From Robertmurraya siralis (GTDB lineage Bacteria > Bacillota > Bacilli > Bacillales > Cytobacillaceae), in NCBI RefSeq assembly GCF_005502275.1, contig NZ_SWLZ01000003.1, forward strand, positions 186,001-250,000: 64,000 bases of DNA. Reading direction: 5' to 3'. A program made the translations under genes and the position numbers. The notes below the pieces were generated by a model, which was given only the letters and a program-made list of their open reading frames with translations, was not told the origin of the DNA and ran no database searches. Below are positions 8,706-17,816 of this stretch, one piece after another (position 1 is the stretch's first letter; each line of letters starts with the position of its first letter).

Positions 8706-9284
8706 TTAATTGGTTGGAACCAACAGGGAGAATTGAATATCATCATCGACTAAATCAAATTTATTCACTTTTACCTTTACATCACTTTTTAAATTCATTC
8801 TTTGCAAAGAAACGTAAATAAGCTCATCATTTGGCTGAATATTGACCCATTCAGGAAAATCGTATTGATCACGAATAAACTTTAATACATAGGAGACAGG
8901 CAACTGAATTTGACCAATCGAGATCGACTTTTGCTTCAAAATGATGTCTCCATTTTCAAGTGCTTCCGGTTCAAAAGTTAGCTTCATCTCAATATCTTGA
9001 GTAAAAACCTTCATCGTCCCATATAATTCCACTTCATCATTCAGGAGAACCTCGTACGCAATTGGACTTGTTAATCCTTCCTCCTCAATATAATGATTAA
9101 TAATTTTGTTTAAATCAGCTTTTGTCGCTTGAATGTGAAACTGAACATCTTCTTCAACCGGCCCGTCCGTTGGTGGTAATGCTTTGTCTTTAATCGGCAT
9201 ATTCACCATAATCACAACCAATAAAACAAAGAGGATATTCAACCCGAGCAGGAAAAAAAATATCCATTTCCATTTGTTAGTCAT
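8706..9284 (-). CDS. ypmS: YpmS family protein (DUF2140)
   Basis: A 192-residue protein with one N-terminal membrane helix (WIFFFLLGLNILFVLLVVIMV, about 7-27) and an extracellular domain of the YpmS/DUF2140 type. The function is unknown; the family is membrane anchored. It overlaps the end of ypmR by 8 bases, so the two are translationally coupled, and the order ypmQ-ypmR-ypmS matches B. subtilis. The transcript ends at the hairpin at 8628-8682. Confidence 0.85.
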   Translation of the reverse strand: MTNKWKWIFFFLLGLNILFVLLVVIMVNMPIKDKALPPTDGPVEEDVQFHIQATKADLNKIINHYIEEEGLTSPIAYEVLLNDEVELYGTMKVFTQDIEMKLTFEPEALENGDIILKQKSISIGQIQLPVSYVLKFIRDQYDFPEWVNIQPNDELIYVSLQRMNLKSDVKVKVNKFDLVDDDIQFSLLVPTN

Positions 9285-10107
9285 CTTGTTCGTTCTCCTT
9301 CTTCACTGCCACAAGCTTTTGACCTACTGCTTCATTTTGTAAAACATGAAAAACTTGATTTGCCATTAGCTCGTATCCTTTATCATTTGGATGAAAATAA
9401 TCGGAATAGAGTAAGTCTTCTACACTATCTTTAAACAGATCGGCGATTTCCACAAAAAGCGTACGATCATATTTTCTTAAAACGTTTTCACTAACATGAT
9501 TCCATTTTTCAATGACTATATCCATTTCTTTCACGTCAGCAAGAAAAAGGAAGAAAGGATTGTACAAGCCAATTAAGCCTATTATCGCCTCATCGTTTTC
9601 CTGTCTAATCGTATCCATAACAGAAGTCAATGTTTTCTCATAGTGAATAAGTTCACGATCGAAATCTTTCATATCCAGCCCTGAAAAATTTTCGCGAACT
9701 ACCTTCATAATATCGTTTCCACCAGTAGTGATTAATACTATGTCTGCTTCTTTCACCGCAGTTCTTATTTCTTTTGTCCTTAACCGATTCAATATTTGCG
9801 AAGTGCGATTTCCACTCACTCCAAAATTATGAAATATCGCTTCTTTTATTCCCTTTTGCTCCTCAAGCTGCTCTTGCAAATAAGGTACATAACCGCCCCT
9901 TTTTGTACTGTCACCTACACCTTGTGTCAATGAATCACCAACAGATACGATATGATATGTTCTCGGAATAAAATCATATGGAATGTTTTCTTTCGGTGTC
10001 AACGATGTCTCTTTAAATGAACTAGGTTGTTCTTCTATCTGATGGTTACAGGCAACTAAAAGACTAAAACTAATACAAAGAGTAAAAGAGGTGAATATTC
10101 TCTTCAT
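9277..10107 (-). CDS. ypmR: YpmR, SGNH/GDSL hydrolase lipoprotein
   Basis: A 276-residue secreted lipoprotein with a lipobox LLVAC, cysteine at about position 20. The SGNH hydrolase blocks are complete: GDSLTQG with the nucleophilic serine, a glycine/asparagine oxyanion pair including GGND, and the C-terminal Asp-x-x-His as SDYFHP. It should hydrolyse an ester at the cell surface; the substrate is unknown. ATG at 10107 follows GGTGAAAAG. It overlaps ypmS by 8 bases. A terminator at 10189-10219 separates it from ypmQ. Confidence 0.9.
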   Translation of the reverse strand: MKRIFTSFTLCISFSLLVACNHQIEEQPSSFKETSLTPKENIPYDFIPRTYHIVSVGDSLTQGVGDSTKRGGYVPYLQEQLEEQKGIKEAIFHNFGVSGNRTSQILNRLRTKEIRTAVKEADIVLITTGGNDIMKVVRENFSGLDMKDFDRELIHYEKTLTSVMDTIRQENDEAIIGLIGLYNPFFLFLADVKEMDIVIEKWNHVSENVLRKYDRTLFVEIADLFKDSVEDLLYSDYFHPNDKGYELMANQVFHVLQNEAVGQKLVAVKKENEQDD

Positions 10108-10188
10108 CTTTTCACCTTCCCTATAAAGCTTTTATCATTATATCAAGGATTAAAGGAAACGAAAAGAATCCTCCTCTAACAATATAGA

Positions 10189-10219
10189 AAAGTAGACCTT
10201 GCATTAGAAGGTCTACTTT
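10189..10219 (-). terminator. Hairpin terminator between ypmQ and ypmR
   Basis: Perfect 12-base arms AAAGTAGACCTT and AAGGTCTACTTT enclose a 7-base loop. The minus-strand tail is TCTATATTG, so termination is probably partial and allows some transcription into ypmR. Confidence 0.7.
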
Positions 10220-10222
10220 CAT

Positions 10223-10801
10223 TTATTGCAATGCTTTTATATCGTTAATAATATCTGCAAATGGCACATCATTTGCCCCAGAGTAGTACTTCATGATCGT
10301 TCCCTCTTGGTCGACTAAATAAAAATAGGTTTGATGAATGACTTGATCCTCGTTCTCAGGTTTTTTCACATATGTCTTGAAATTTTCACCTGCGAAAGTT
10401 TCAATAAACGTCTGGTCATAGCCAGTTAAAAAATGATAATTGCTGAAATCCAAGTCAAACTTCCCACCGTAATCCTTTAATACTTCAGGTGTATCGACTT
10501 CCGGATCGATCGAAAATGAAACAAATTCAATATTTTCGATCTTCTCGTCCTTCGCCATTTGCTGAAGTTTTGTCATATTGTGCGTCATTGGCGGACATAC
10601 AGTTGTACAGTTCGTGAAGATAAAGTCCGCAACCCATACCTTTCCTTTTAAATCCTTCTTTCCTAACTGCTCACCATTGTGATCAGTAAAAGTAAAATCA
10701 TCCAAAGGCCAATTTAACGGATCCTTAACTCCGCTATTATTACCACAAGCAGACAACAATAAAACAAGCATCATTCCAATTAAACTTATTCGATATTTCA
10801 T
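10223..10801 (-). CDS. ypmQ: SCO1/SenC copper chaperone lipoprotein (BsSco/YpmQ)
   Basis: A 192-residue lipoprotein (lipobox LLLSACG, lipidated Cys about 18) with a thioredoxin-like SCO domain. The copper/redox motif CTTVCPP gives the two cysteines, and a conserved histidine lies in VIHQTYFYLVD; together these form the copper ligand set of SCO proteins. It delivers copper to the CuA centre of cytochrome c oxidase. The ATG at 10801 follows GCAGGTG at good distance; an upstream in-frame ATG at 10828 has no ribosome-binding site. It is the first of three genes matching the order ypmQ-ypmR-ypmS. Confidence 0.93.
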   Translation of the reverse strand: MKYRISLIGMMLVLLLSACGNNSGVKDPLNWPLDDFTFTDHNGEQLGKKDLKGKVWVADFIFTNCTTVCPPMTHNMTKLQQMAKDEKIENIEFVSFSIDPEVDTPEVLKDYGGKFDLDFSNYHFLTGYDQTFIETFAGENFKTYVKKPENEDQVIHQTYFYLVDQEGTIMKYYSGANDVPFADIINDIKALQ

Positions 10802-10887
10802 TTTTTCACCTGCAATCCCATTCAACATTCAAACTTTATTGTAGCAAAGCAATTGATTATTGGAAAGAAAAATGAATGAATTCTACA

Positions 10888-12513
10888 TCATTCCACTTCC
10901 TCATCAAGCGGAACCGTAATTGTAAATGTTGTCCCTTGCCATTTTTCACTGACCACCTCAATTTTGCCTTTCATTCTTTCAATGATTTGATAGCACACCA
11001 TCAATCCCATCCCAGTGCCCTTTTCCTTTAAGGAATAAAACGCCGTCCCTAATCGGGCAAGCTCCTCTTCAGTCATGCCGATGCCATTATCCTTTATTTC
11101 AAAAACTCCATTTCCCCCATTTTTATATACTTTTAAGCGTAACGTCCCACCGTCCTTCATCGCCTCAATCCCATTTTTTAAAATATTGATTAACACCTGG
11201 ATCAATTCACTTCTATTACCGATCACTGTTATTTCATCCTCGATGACCGTCTCCAACTCTATATTCTTCGACATCATTGCATATGAATTCATTAAATCCA
11301 TCGCTTTATGGGCCAGAACGACTGCATCCACTTTTTCTGTATTTTCCATATCCGGCTTCGCTAATGATAAATAATCATTGATAATGGTCTCCGCCCGATT
11401 CATTTCTTCAATCATTAATTTTACAAACATCTGTTCTTCTGTAGAAAGTTCTTTTTTCGACTTGAAAATTTGCAAGAACCCTTTCACAACCGTCATTGGA
11501 TTGCGGATTTCATGAGCGACCGAAGCAGCAAGCTGGCCGATCGCATTCATTTTTTCAGCACGTTGAAGCTCTTTTAAAATTTTTGTCTTTTGAATAATGT
11601 TTTCCATTTCACCGATAACGTCCTCAAATTTTGACGTTTGCCGTCCTTCCTGTGATTTTTTGCCTAAATGCTTAGATGTCGTCGTTACCCGATCAAATAA
11701 CAGTGATAATTGCTCAGTCATATCGTTAAATCGAGCAGTTAATTGGCCTAAATCGGACTGATCCTTTATTGGAAGCTTGACTTGAAAATTGCCATTACTT
11801 ACCTCGTTAATTCCATAAATAATTTCATTTACAGGCTCAAGAACTTTATTTAAGCCTTTTTGAAAAATGAAATAAACAGCAATTGTAATGAAGAGAAATA
11901 TAATACATAACGAATAAATTAATTCACTCTGAAAGTTGTCAATATTAGATGCATCGGTATGAATGGCCAATAAAGCAATGATGTTGCCGCCACTATCTTC
12001 AATCGGTGAAATTGCTGATATCCAGCTGCCGTCTTTTTTATCGTAGAGGCTGCTCGATGTCACCTCTTTCGTTACTAACGTATTTTGCAGCGCCCTGTAA
12101 AACTCCTCTGATGCTTCGAAAGGCTGGAATGCCTCAATTCCTATTACTTCCTCACTGCTTTTCGATGAAACAACAGAGTACAATTTTTTATTTGTTTCAT
12201 CCGGCATTAATATGAAACCATGAAATAAAGGAGAGTTTTTTTCATTTATCAGATTTAAATGCTCATAAATCTTTTGATAACTCGGATCAGAAACATTTCC
12301 AGCATGAATGATTTTTTTGACTTCTTCTCCTTCAATAGTTGAGCTCCATAATGACGCAAATCCTACCACCTGTCTTGTTAGTTGTTCTTTCATTTCCTTC
12401 ATTTGGAGTGATAGAGCAATTCCTCCAGTGGCAAGAACCACCACCAAGGTAATGCAGAGCGTTAAAACCATAACCTTGCTATTCAAAGAAACATTTCTGA
12501 ATAATTTCCACAT
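10888..12513 (-). CDS. Orphan membrane sensor histidine kinase, sporulation-kinase type
   Basis: A 541-residue kinase. Membrane helices are at about 15-36 and 197-217, with a Cache-like extracellular domain between them. A HAMP linker follows (about 218-270), then a HisKA domain with phosphorylation site H334 in SVAHEIRNPMTVVKGF, and a HATPase domain with an N box (LINILKNGIEAM), DNGIGM and GTGMGLMV. The H-box wording is the form seen in KinA-E, Bacillus kinases that feed the Spo0A phosphorelay. No response regulator is adjacent, as expected for such orphans. A role in sporulation initiation is inferred from this resemblance only. Confidence 0.85.
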   Translation of the reverse strand: MWKLFRNVSLNSKVMVLTLCITLVVVLATGGIALSLQMKEMKEQLTRQVVGFASLWSSTIEGEEVKKIIHAGNVSDPSYQKIYEHLNLINEKNSPLFHGFILMPDETNKKLYSVVSSKSSEEVIGIEAFQPFEASEEFYRALQNTLVTKEVTSSSLYDKKDGSWISAISPIEDSGGNIIALLAIHTDASNIDNFQSELIYSLCIIFLFITIAVYFIFQKGLNKVLEPVNEIIYGINEVSNGNFQVKLPIKDQSDLGQLTARFNDMTEQLSLLFDRVTTTSKHLGKKSQEGRQTSKFEDVIGEMENIIQKTKILKELQRAEKMNAIGQLAASVAHEIRNPMTVVKGFLQIFKSKKELSTEEQMFVKLMIEEMNRAETIINDYLSLAKPDMENTEKVDAVVLAHKAMDLMNSYAMMSKNIELETVIEDEITVIGNRSELIQVLINILKNGIEAMKDGGTLRLKVYKNGGNGVFEIKDNGIGMTEEELARLGTAFYSLKEKGTGMGLMVCYQIIERMKGKIEVVSEKWQGTTFTITVPLDEEVE

Positions 12514-12590
12514 ATCAGTCCCTCATATTCCCAAGCTTTGTCTGTTAGTTCTTCCATTTCGACATAATTGGAAAGAATCCTTCTATTCAC

Positions 12591-12643
12591 AAAAAAATGC
12601 TGAAGAAAAAGTTGTTATTACACAACTTATTCTTCAGCATTTT
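12591..12643 (-). terminator. Rho-independent terminator after degV
   Basis: Minus-strand arms AAAATGCTGAAGAATAAGTT and AACTTTTTCTTCAGCATTTT are followed by more T. It lies 15 bases after the DegV-family stop. Confidence 0.88.
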
Positions 12644-12658
12644 GATGTCACTTCATGA

Positions 12659-13501
12659 TCATTCGAAATAATACATAAAACCAATGGCACCTGGCCCCGT
12701 GTGCGTACTAATGACCGGCGTTGTAAAAACAACGTCTATTTGCTCATAACCAGTAAATTCAAAGATCGCCTTTTTTATTTTTTGCGTAAGTTCAAGGCCT
12801 TCTGCATGTGCAATACTTACACATTTAATCGTTTTTCCTTTTACATCCTTTGCAAATTCTTCTGCAAGAAACTTCGCTGCCTTGCTATGGCTTCTTACTT
12901 TCGTAACCGGAGTATATACTCCACCTTCTAAAGACGCAATGGGCTTTATATTAAGCAAGGATCCAATAATTCCCTTCCCTTTTCCAATCCTGCCACCTTT
13001 GATCAGATTTTCTAACGTATCGACATAAACGAATAATCTAGTATTGTCGCGGATTTTTGCAACGGCTTCCAAAATTTCATCCACCGATTTTCCTGCATTA
13101 GCCATTGTTGCTGCTTCTATCACCTGGAATGACAGCGCTCTAGAAATGTAACGGGAATCAACGACCTTTACATTTCCTTTTGCCATGCTAGCAGCTGATT
13201 CTGCTGACTGGACAGTTCCGCTCATGCCACCAGTCATATGGATTGAAAGGACGTCATAACCTTCCTCATGTAGCCGATCATATACCTGCAAAAACTCTCC
13301 AACTGGAGGCTGTGAACTTTTCGGTAATTCTTCTGCCTCTTTCATTTTTTGCATGAATTCTTTCGCTGTAATATCTACCCTATCTATATAGGTTTTTCCA
13401 TCAATATGTAATGACAAAGGAACCACTTCAATTTCATATTTCGCTAATACATTATCATCTAAATCAACTGTTGAATCTGTAACCACTCTAACCTTACCCA
13501 A
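12659..13501 (-). CDS. DegV family fatty-acid-binding protein
   Basis: A 280-residue DegV protein. The N-terminal VTDSTVDL and the SQPPVGEF and SIHMTGGMSGT segments are the fatty-acid head-group contacts typical of the family. Some DegV proteins (FakB) present fatty acids to the kinase FakA; no fakA is seen here. Monocistronic, with its own terminator. A second DegV gene is at 38847-39707, and the two share about the same layout but are clearly diverged. Confidence 0.92.
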   Translation of the reverse strand: MGKVRVVTDSTVDLDDNVLAKYEIEVVPLSLHIDGKTYIDRVDITAKEFMQKMKEAEELPKSSQPPVGEFLQVYDRLHEEGYDVLSIHMTGGMSGTVQSAESAASMAKGNVKVVDSRYISRALSFQVIEAATMANAGKSVDEILEAVAKIRDNTRLFVYVDTLENLIKGGRIGKGKGIIGSLLNIKPIASLEGGVYTPVTKVRSHSKAAKFLAEEFAKDVKGKTIKCVSIAHAEGLELTQKIKKAIFEFTGYEQIDVVFTTPVISTHTGPGAIGFMYYFE

Positions 13502-13608
13502 CCCATCACTTCCTCCATTTCATGTTGCTTTTCTCTATATTATACACATTTATACGTACAGAATTAAAGTCATGTGTCTAATATTCCTTTATTCTAAAGC
13601 GCTTTCTT

Positions 13609-13914
13609 TCATATGAGCAAAATAAGCCATAATATATGAACAATCGTAACACTTGAATATAAAAGTAAAGAGATGATAAGTAATCCCTTAACAAAGATTG
13701 AAGCCTGCCGATGTCGAAAAAATATGGCAAGAATAAACAAAAAAATAGACAGAATCGCTTTCAAAGAAAGAAAAAGCAAAAGGTCCACTTGAATAATATA
13801 ATTCATAAATGGGTTTAATTCGTTTATCAAATCAAAATGAATACCGAAGAACGTCATTAAGCCATCGAAAAGATTCAGGATTGATAAAAAAAGCAATAAT
13901 ATACTTGTTTTCAT
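13609..13914 (-). CDS. DUF5658 small membrane protein
   Basis: A 101-residue integral membrane protein with about three hydrophobic helices. The NLFDGLMTFFGI and ELNPFMNY segments are typical of DUF5658 proteins, whose function is unknown. The ATG at 13914 shares a base with the stop of the SinR-like gene (TAATG), so translation is probably coupled; a longer in-frame start at 13947 lacks a ribosome-binding site and would overlap the upstream gene. Pairing of a SinR-type regulator with this membrane protein suggests a common regulatory unit, which is inference. Confidence 0.7.
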   Translation of the reverse strand: MKTSILLLFLSILNLFDGLMTFFGIHFDLINELNPFMNYIIQVDLLLFLSLKAILSIFLFILAIFFRHRQASIFVKGLLIISLLLYSSVTIVHILWLILLI

Positions 13915-14249
13915 TATTCTAACGGATTTCTCTGTTTTTCTTCCCATTTCTTAAACTTTACAAACTCTAAGTATTTTTGAAACTCAGCCTTGTCAACTCC
14001 GTTGTCAATTGCTTTTTTTATTAAATCGATCCATTCTTCGTCTAATTCTTCCGAATCTTGTCCAAGTAAATATTCAATCGTGGTGCCCAATGTCTTTGCC
14101 AATTTTGATAAAAATTGCAAGGACGGATTTTTTTGCACATTTCTCTCAATATAGCTCAAATATGATTTTGAAACACCAGCATATTTCGCCAATTCCGAGA
14201 TAGAGTAGCCTTTCTTTTTTCTAAGTTCCTTAATTCTCCCACCTACCAT
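13914..14249 (-). CDS. sinR: SinR-like XRE-family transition-state regulator
   Basis: A 111-residue protein, the same length as B. subtilis SinR. Residues 1-62 form a Cro/C1-type helix-turn-helix (RIKELRKKKGYSISELAKYAG...SKSYLSYIERN). The C-terminal part (LDEEWIDLIKKAIDNGVDKAEF) is the SinI/SinR helical dimerisation module through which the antirepressor SinI acts. SinR represses biofilm matrix genes. No sinI-like gene is visible next to it and no tasA/tapA locus is in the window, so it could equally be a SlrR-like paralogue. It is followed without gap by the DUF5658 membrane gene. Confidence 0.82.
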   Translation of the reverse strand: MVGGRIKELRKKKGYSISELAKYAGVSKSYLSYIERNVQKNPSLQFLSKLAKTLGTTIEYLLGQDSEELDEEWIDLIKKAIDNGVDKAEFQKYLEFVKFKKWEEKQRNPLE

Positions 14250-14440
14250 GTTCTATTTCCCCTTTTTCAATCTTAATATGTACATTATAAAGAACAACAA
14301 CATCCTTTAAAAAGCACATTTCTGATAGAATTTGAGAGGAAATAGCTAAAAATGAGAGTAAACAGGAGATTCTATAAAAATAATGGCAAATTTATATTTT
14401 TTCAAAATAATTCACATCATTTTCTCCGTACGCAAATATA

Positions 14441-14465
14441 TAAAAAACCGAGCCATCGCCCGGTT
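14441..14465 (-). terminator. Rho-independent terminator after tatC
   Basis: Minus-strand arms AACCGGGC and GCTCGGTT are followed by TTTTTA, four bases after the tatC stop. Confidence 0.8.
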
Positions 14466-14469
14466 CATT

Positions 14470-15210
14470 CTATTCCGAAAACTCTACTTCCCATTCCTGT
14501 TCTTTTTTCAGCTTACGTTTATAAACGATTTTTGATAAGTTAATACTAATTTCATAAAGGAATAATAATGGTATCGTGACTAGAACATCTGACATAATAT
14601 CTGGCGGAGAAATGACTACCGCGATCACAACCAATACAAAATATGCATATTTTCTCACCTTTTGCAACACATAAGGATTGATAATTCCCAGAGATGTTAG
14701 AAACATTGCTACGACTGGAAGCTCAAATAAGAATCCAAATGGAAGGGTTGTATTCATAATAAACCGGAAATACTTATCCGCAGTAAAATTTGTGACAACC
14801 ATATCCCCACTTAATTCAACCAAGAAATTCATTATTGTTGGGAATATGACGAAATAGCCGAAACATAGACCAACAATAAATAAAATAAATAGGGCAGGAA
14901 TATAAGATAGGGAAATCTTTCTTTCATTCGGCTTCAAAGCAGGCTTAACAAAAAGCCATATTTGTAGAGCTAATACTGGGATAGTACCAGCAATGGCAAT
15001 AATTGTACCAATCATGAAATAAATCCAAATAATATCACTCGGACCTAAAACAACGAGTTTAACATCCAGGTCACGAACAAACCATTCATATATATCTTTT
15101 ACATAAATAAAGCCGACAATAAAAAACACAAGAAATGCGGCAACAGATAAAATGATTCTTTTTCTTAATTCATCTAAATGGTCTATTAAATTTAATTCTT
15201 TATCATTCAT
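14470..15210 (-). CDS. tatC: Sec-independent translocase subunit TatC
   Basis: A 246-residue TatC with six membrane helices. The N-terminal HLDELRKRI motif, which binds the twin-arginine signal peptide, is intact, as is the FELPVVAMFL segment. Together with the TatA encoded just upstream it forms a minimal two-component Tat translocase like the B. subtilis TatAy/TatCy pair. The tatA-tatC transcript ends at the hairpin at 14441-14465. Confidence 0.95.
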   Translation of the reverse strand: MNDKELNLIDHLDELRKRIILSVAAFLVFFIVGFIYVKDIYEWFVRDLDVKLVVLGPSDIIWIYFMIGTIIAIAGTIPVLALQIWLFVKPALKPNERKISLSYIPALFILFIVGLCFGYFVIFPTIMNFLVELSGDMVVTNFTADKYFRFIMNTTLPFGFLFELPVVAMFLTSLGIINPYVLQKVRKYAYFVLVVIAVVISPPDIMSDVLVTIPLLFLYEISINLSKIVYKRKLKKEQEWEVEFSE

Positions 15211-15348
15211 TAATGTCCCCTACCAACTACAAAATTTATACATCTAAACGAAAGGCCGTTAGAGGAATAGTATAACATATTAAAAAAAGATTTCTTAACC
15301 CATAAACTACAATTTCAGAAAAAAAGTGCAAGATAGAAATCTCACACC

Positions 15349-15561
15349 TTATTTTGTCAATTTTGTCATGTCTTTAATTTCTTTTTTTTCTTCTTCGAAT
15401 TCTTCCATAACATCACTTGTTAGTTCTTTTGTTGATTTTTTAAATTCACGTAATGTTTGCCCGAATGCTCTTCCAATCTCAGGGAGCTTCTTCGGTCCAA
15501 AAATGATTAATGCCAATACTAATATTAAGATTAAACCAGGTACTCCGATGTTTGACAACAT
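15349..15561 (-). CDS. tatA: Sec-independent translocase subunit TatA
   Basis: A 70-residue TatA with one N-terminal membrane helix ([16 protein letters not shown]), the hinge FGPKKLPE, and an amphipathic helix followed by a charged acidic/basic tail ([12 protein letters not shown]). The start MLSNIGVPG at 15561 fits family length; AAGGGG lies upstream at a somewhat long spacing. Longer in-frame starts would add residues not found in TatA. It precedes tatC by 138 bases. Confidence 0.92.
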   Translation of the reverse strand: MLSNIGVPGLILILVLALIIFGPKKLPEIGRAFGQTLREFKKSTKELTSDVMEEFEEEKKEIKDMTKLTK

Positions 15562-15747
15562 GTGTAGAACAACCCCTTTTAATAAGATCATTAATACGGT
15601 TAATTGATAACTCAACAATACCACTATAATGTTTGAAAAGCAATAATCGCAGCATCGATAGGACAATCAACCCTTCCTAATATGATTATAGTATTTTTTA
15701 ATCTTTATAGGGGCATTATCCACAATTGTTCATAAGAAATTCACATT

Positions 15748-17016
15748 TTAGATAAGAAGATTAAAGAGATCCCGGTCCTTATTCACTTCTTTATAAGAAA
15801 ACCCTTTTTTATTCATACGATCAATGAGAGCACAGTAGTTTTCTTTTCTTTGCAATTCAATTCCGACCAATGCAGGTCCATTATCCTTGTTATTTTTCTT
15901 TGTGTATTCAAATCTAGTGATATCATCTGTCGGGCCTAATACTTCGTCAAGGAATTCTCTGAGAGCTCCAGCCCTCTGAGGAAAATTAACGATAAAGTAG
16001 TATAGTAATCCCTCATACAAAAGTGATTTCTCTTTAATCTCCTGCATTCTTCCAATATCATTATTTCCCCCGCTTACGACACAAACTACATTTTTCCCTT
16101 TAATTTCTTCTCGGTACAGATCAAGTGCTGCAATCGGCATTGCACCTGCTGGTTCCGCAACAATCGCGTGCTCGTTGTATAACTCCAATATGCTTGTGCA
16201 CACCTTTCCCTCCGGGACAAGCAATATATCATCCATAAGCTCCTGACAAATATCAAACGTTTTATTTCCAACACTTTTCACTGCTGCTCCATCAACAAAT
16301 TTATCGATTTTGTCAAGGCAGATAACTTCCTTCGCTTCCATGGCTAACTTCATCGAAGGGGCTCCCAAAGGCTCCACCCCGATCATTTTCGTATTAGGGG
16401 ACACACTTTTTACATAGGTGCTCAGACCTGAAAGTAGTCCTCCCCCTCCAATACTTCCGAAGACGAAATCAATTGGTTCTTCACAATCATTGAGAATTTC
16501 TACGGCAACAGTCCCTTGCCCAGCAATGACCATTTCATCATCAAACGGATGGATAAACGCACGTTTTTCCTGTTGTGCACATGCGACCGACTTATGATAG
16601 GCATCATCAAACGTATCACCGATTAACACAATCTCGACGTATTCCCTCCCAAATAACTCCACTTGACTAACCTTTTGCTTCGGCGTTGTTGTCGGCATAA
16701 ATATTTTACCGTGTACGCCAAGTTGACGGCAGGCGTATGCTACACCTTGAGCATGATTCCCTGCACTCGCGCAAACAACGCCATTTCTTAATTGTTCCTC
16801 ACTTAAAGATTTTACTTTATAAAATGCTCCTCTAAGTTTAAAAGAGCGGACATGCTGCAAATCCTCTCTCTTCAGGTATACATTACAAGAATACTTCTCC
16901 GACAACCGTTCATTTTTTTGTAACGGTGTATGGGCAACGATATCCTTGAGCTGCTGGTATGCAATAATTATATCTTCCACTTGCAGCCATTTTCTTTTTA
17001 GTACATTCTGTTCCAT
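15748..17016 (-). CDS. ilvA: Threonine dehydratase (threonine ammonia-lyase), biosynthetic
   Basis: A 422-residue PLP enzyme, same length as B. subtilis IlvA. The PLP lysine is in RSFKLRGA, and the glycine-rich phosphate loop is GSIGGGGLLSG. A single C-terminal ACT-like regulatory domain (about 330-422, LYYFIVNFPQRAGALREFL) is present, where isoleucine feedback inhibition would act. It converts threonine to 2-oxobutanoate for isoleucine synthesis. The ATG follows AGGTAGGGG. No T-box leader was seen upstream. The rest of the ilv/leu pathway is not in the window. Confidence 0.95.
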   Translation of the reverse strand: MEQNVLKRKWLQVEDIIIAYQQLKDIVAHTPLQKNERLSEKYSCNVYLKREDLQHVRSFKLRGAFYKVKSLSEEQLRNGVVCASAGNHAQGVAYACRQLGVHGKIFMPTTTPKQKVSQVELFGREYVEIVLIGDTFDDAYHKSVACAQQEKRAFIHPFDDEMVIAGQGTVAVEILNDCEEPIDFVFGSIGGGGLLSGLSTYVKSVSPNTKMIGVEPLGAPSMKLAMEAKEVICLDKIDKFVDGAAVKSVGNKTFDICQELMDDILLVPEGKVCTSILELYNEHAIVAEPAGAMPIAALDLYREEIKGKNVVCVVSGGNNDIGRMQEIKEKSLLYEGLLYYFIVNFPQRAGALREFLDEVLGPTDDITRFEYTKKNNKDNGPALVGIELQRKENYCALIDRMNKKGFSYKEVNKDRDLFNLLI

Positions 17017-17292
17017 ATCATTCCCCTACCTCTAATATCACAAAATTTTTAAAAAACTTCCTTAATTTAATTTGATTATTTTAACATGTTCTTCAGCAAT
17101 TGTTAAGCCTGTTATTATAAAATTATTATTATTCCCATTTTTAAAACAAAAGATTTACTATATTTCAGTATTGTTCTTTGCTCATTTTCTCACATCACTT
17201 ATGGAATGCAGAGCTGAAAGGCGTGTGAAACTTAGGTCTCACACGAAATGATCCAAATTCATTTTATCAACAATATTATTTTACACGGCCCA
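17017..17292. other. ilvA upstream region holding a dispersed repeat
   Basis: The region between ilvA and the folA terminator has no gene. It contains the palindromic repeat copy at 17155-17275 and A/T-rich sequence that may hold the ilvA promoter. Confidence 0.5.
17155..17275. repeat. Dispersed palindromic repeat, copy with CGTGTGA hairpin
   Basis: The left part carries GCTCATTTTCTC. The core is CGTGTGA (17222-17228) facing TCACACG (17239-17245), followed by AAATGA. The same core and flanks recur at 33906-34037 and, degenerated, at 55278-55390. Confidence 0.65.
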
Positions 17293-17322
17293 CAAAAAAA
17301 GCCCCCTGAAATCAAGAGGGCC
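17293..17322 (-). terminator. Rho-independent terminator after folA
   Basis: Minus-strand arms GGGCCCTCTTG and CAGGGGGC are followed by TTTTTTTG, six bases after the folA stop. Confidence 0.85.
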
Positions 17323-17327
17323 CAGCC

Positions 17328-17816
17328 TTATTTCCTGTCATAAATGACAAAGTCATAATCATATGGGTTTTGTTCGTCTTTCAAGCCTTTTTCTTTTGAT
17401 ATAAGCTGCCATTCATCCATTGCAATCTGGGGAAAGAAGGTGTCTCCTTCAAAACTTGCATGAATTTCAGTAATATACAGTCTATCAGCTTTAGATAATA
17501 GCTCCTTAAAAATCTCTGCTCCCCCAATGACGAAAAATTCCTGTTTTGGCTTTTGTTGACAAAAAGATAATAAAGTTTCTAGATCATGAAATACGGTACA
17601 ATCATCAAATTGAAAATCTGCATCCCTTGTCAGGATTATATTCTCTCTGCCAGGCAATGGGCGGCCAATTGAGATAAATGTCTTCCTACCCATGATGATA
17701 GGATGCCCCATTGTTGTCCTTTTAAAAAATTTCAGATCCTCTGGTAAATGCCACGGGAGTTGATTATTTATTCCAATTACACGGTTGTCATCCATTGCCA
17801 CAATAAAAGAAATCAT
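17328..17816 (-). CDS. folA: Dihydrofolate reductase
   Basis: A 162-residue DHFR (B. subtilis name dfrA). The N-terminal [26 protein letters not shown] region holds the substrate-binding acidic and aromatic residues, and MGRKTF and the FVIGGAEIF motif bind NADPH. It regenerates tetrahydrofolate from dihydrofolate made by thymidylate synthase. Its ATG overlaps the thyA stop by four bases (ATGA), the usual thyA-dfrA coupling. Confidence 0.96.
   Translation of the reverse strand: MISFIVAMDDNRVIGINNQLPWHLPEDLKFFKRTTMGHPIIMGRKTFISIGRPLPGRENIILTRDADFQFDDCTVFHDLETLLSFCQQKPKQEFFVIGGAEIFKELLSKADRLYITEIHASFEGDTFFPQIAMDEWQLISKEKGLKDEQNPYDYDFVIYDRK

Noticed and set aside
17017-17150. T-box leader before ilvA
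   Set aside because: No antiterminator bulge motif or specifier structure was recognisable, and the region is short and A/T-rich.
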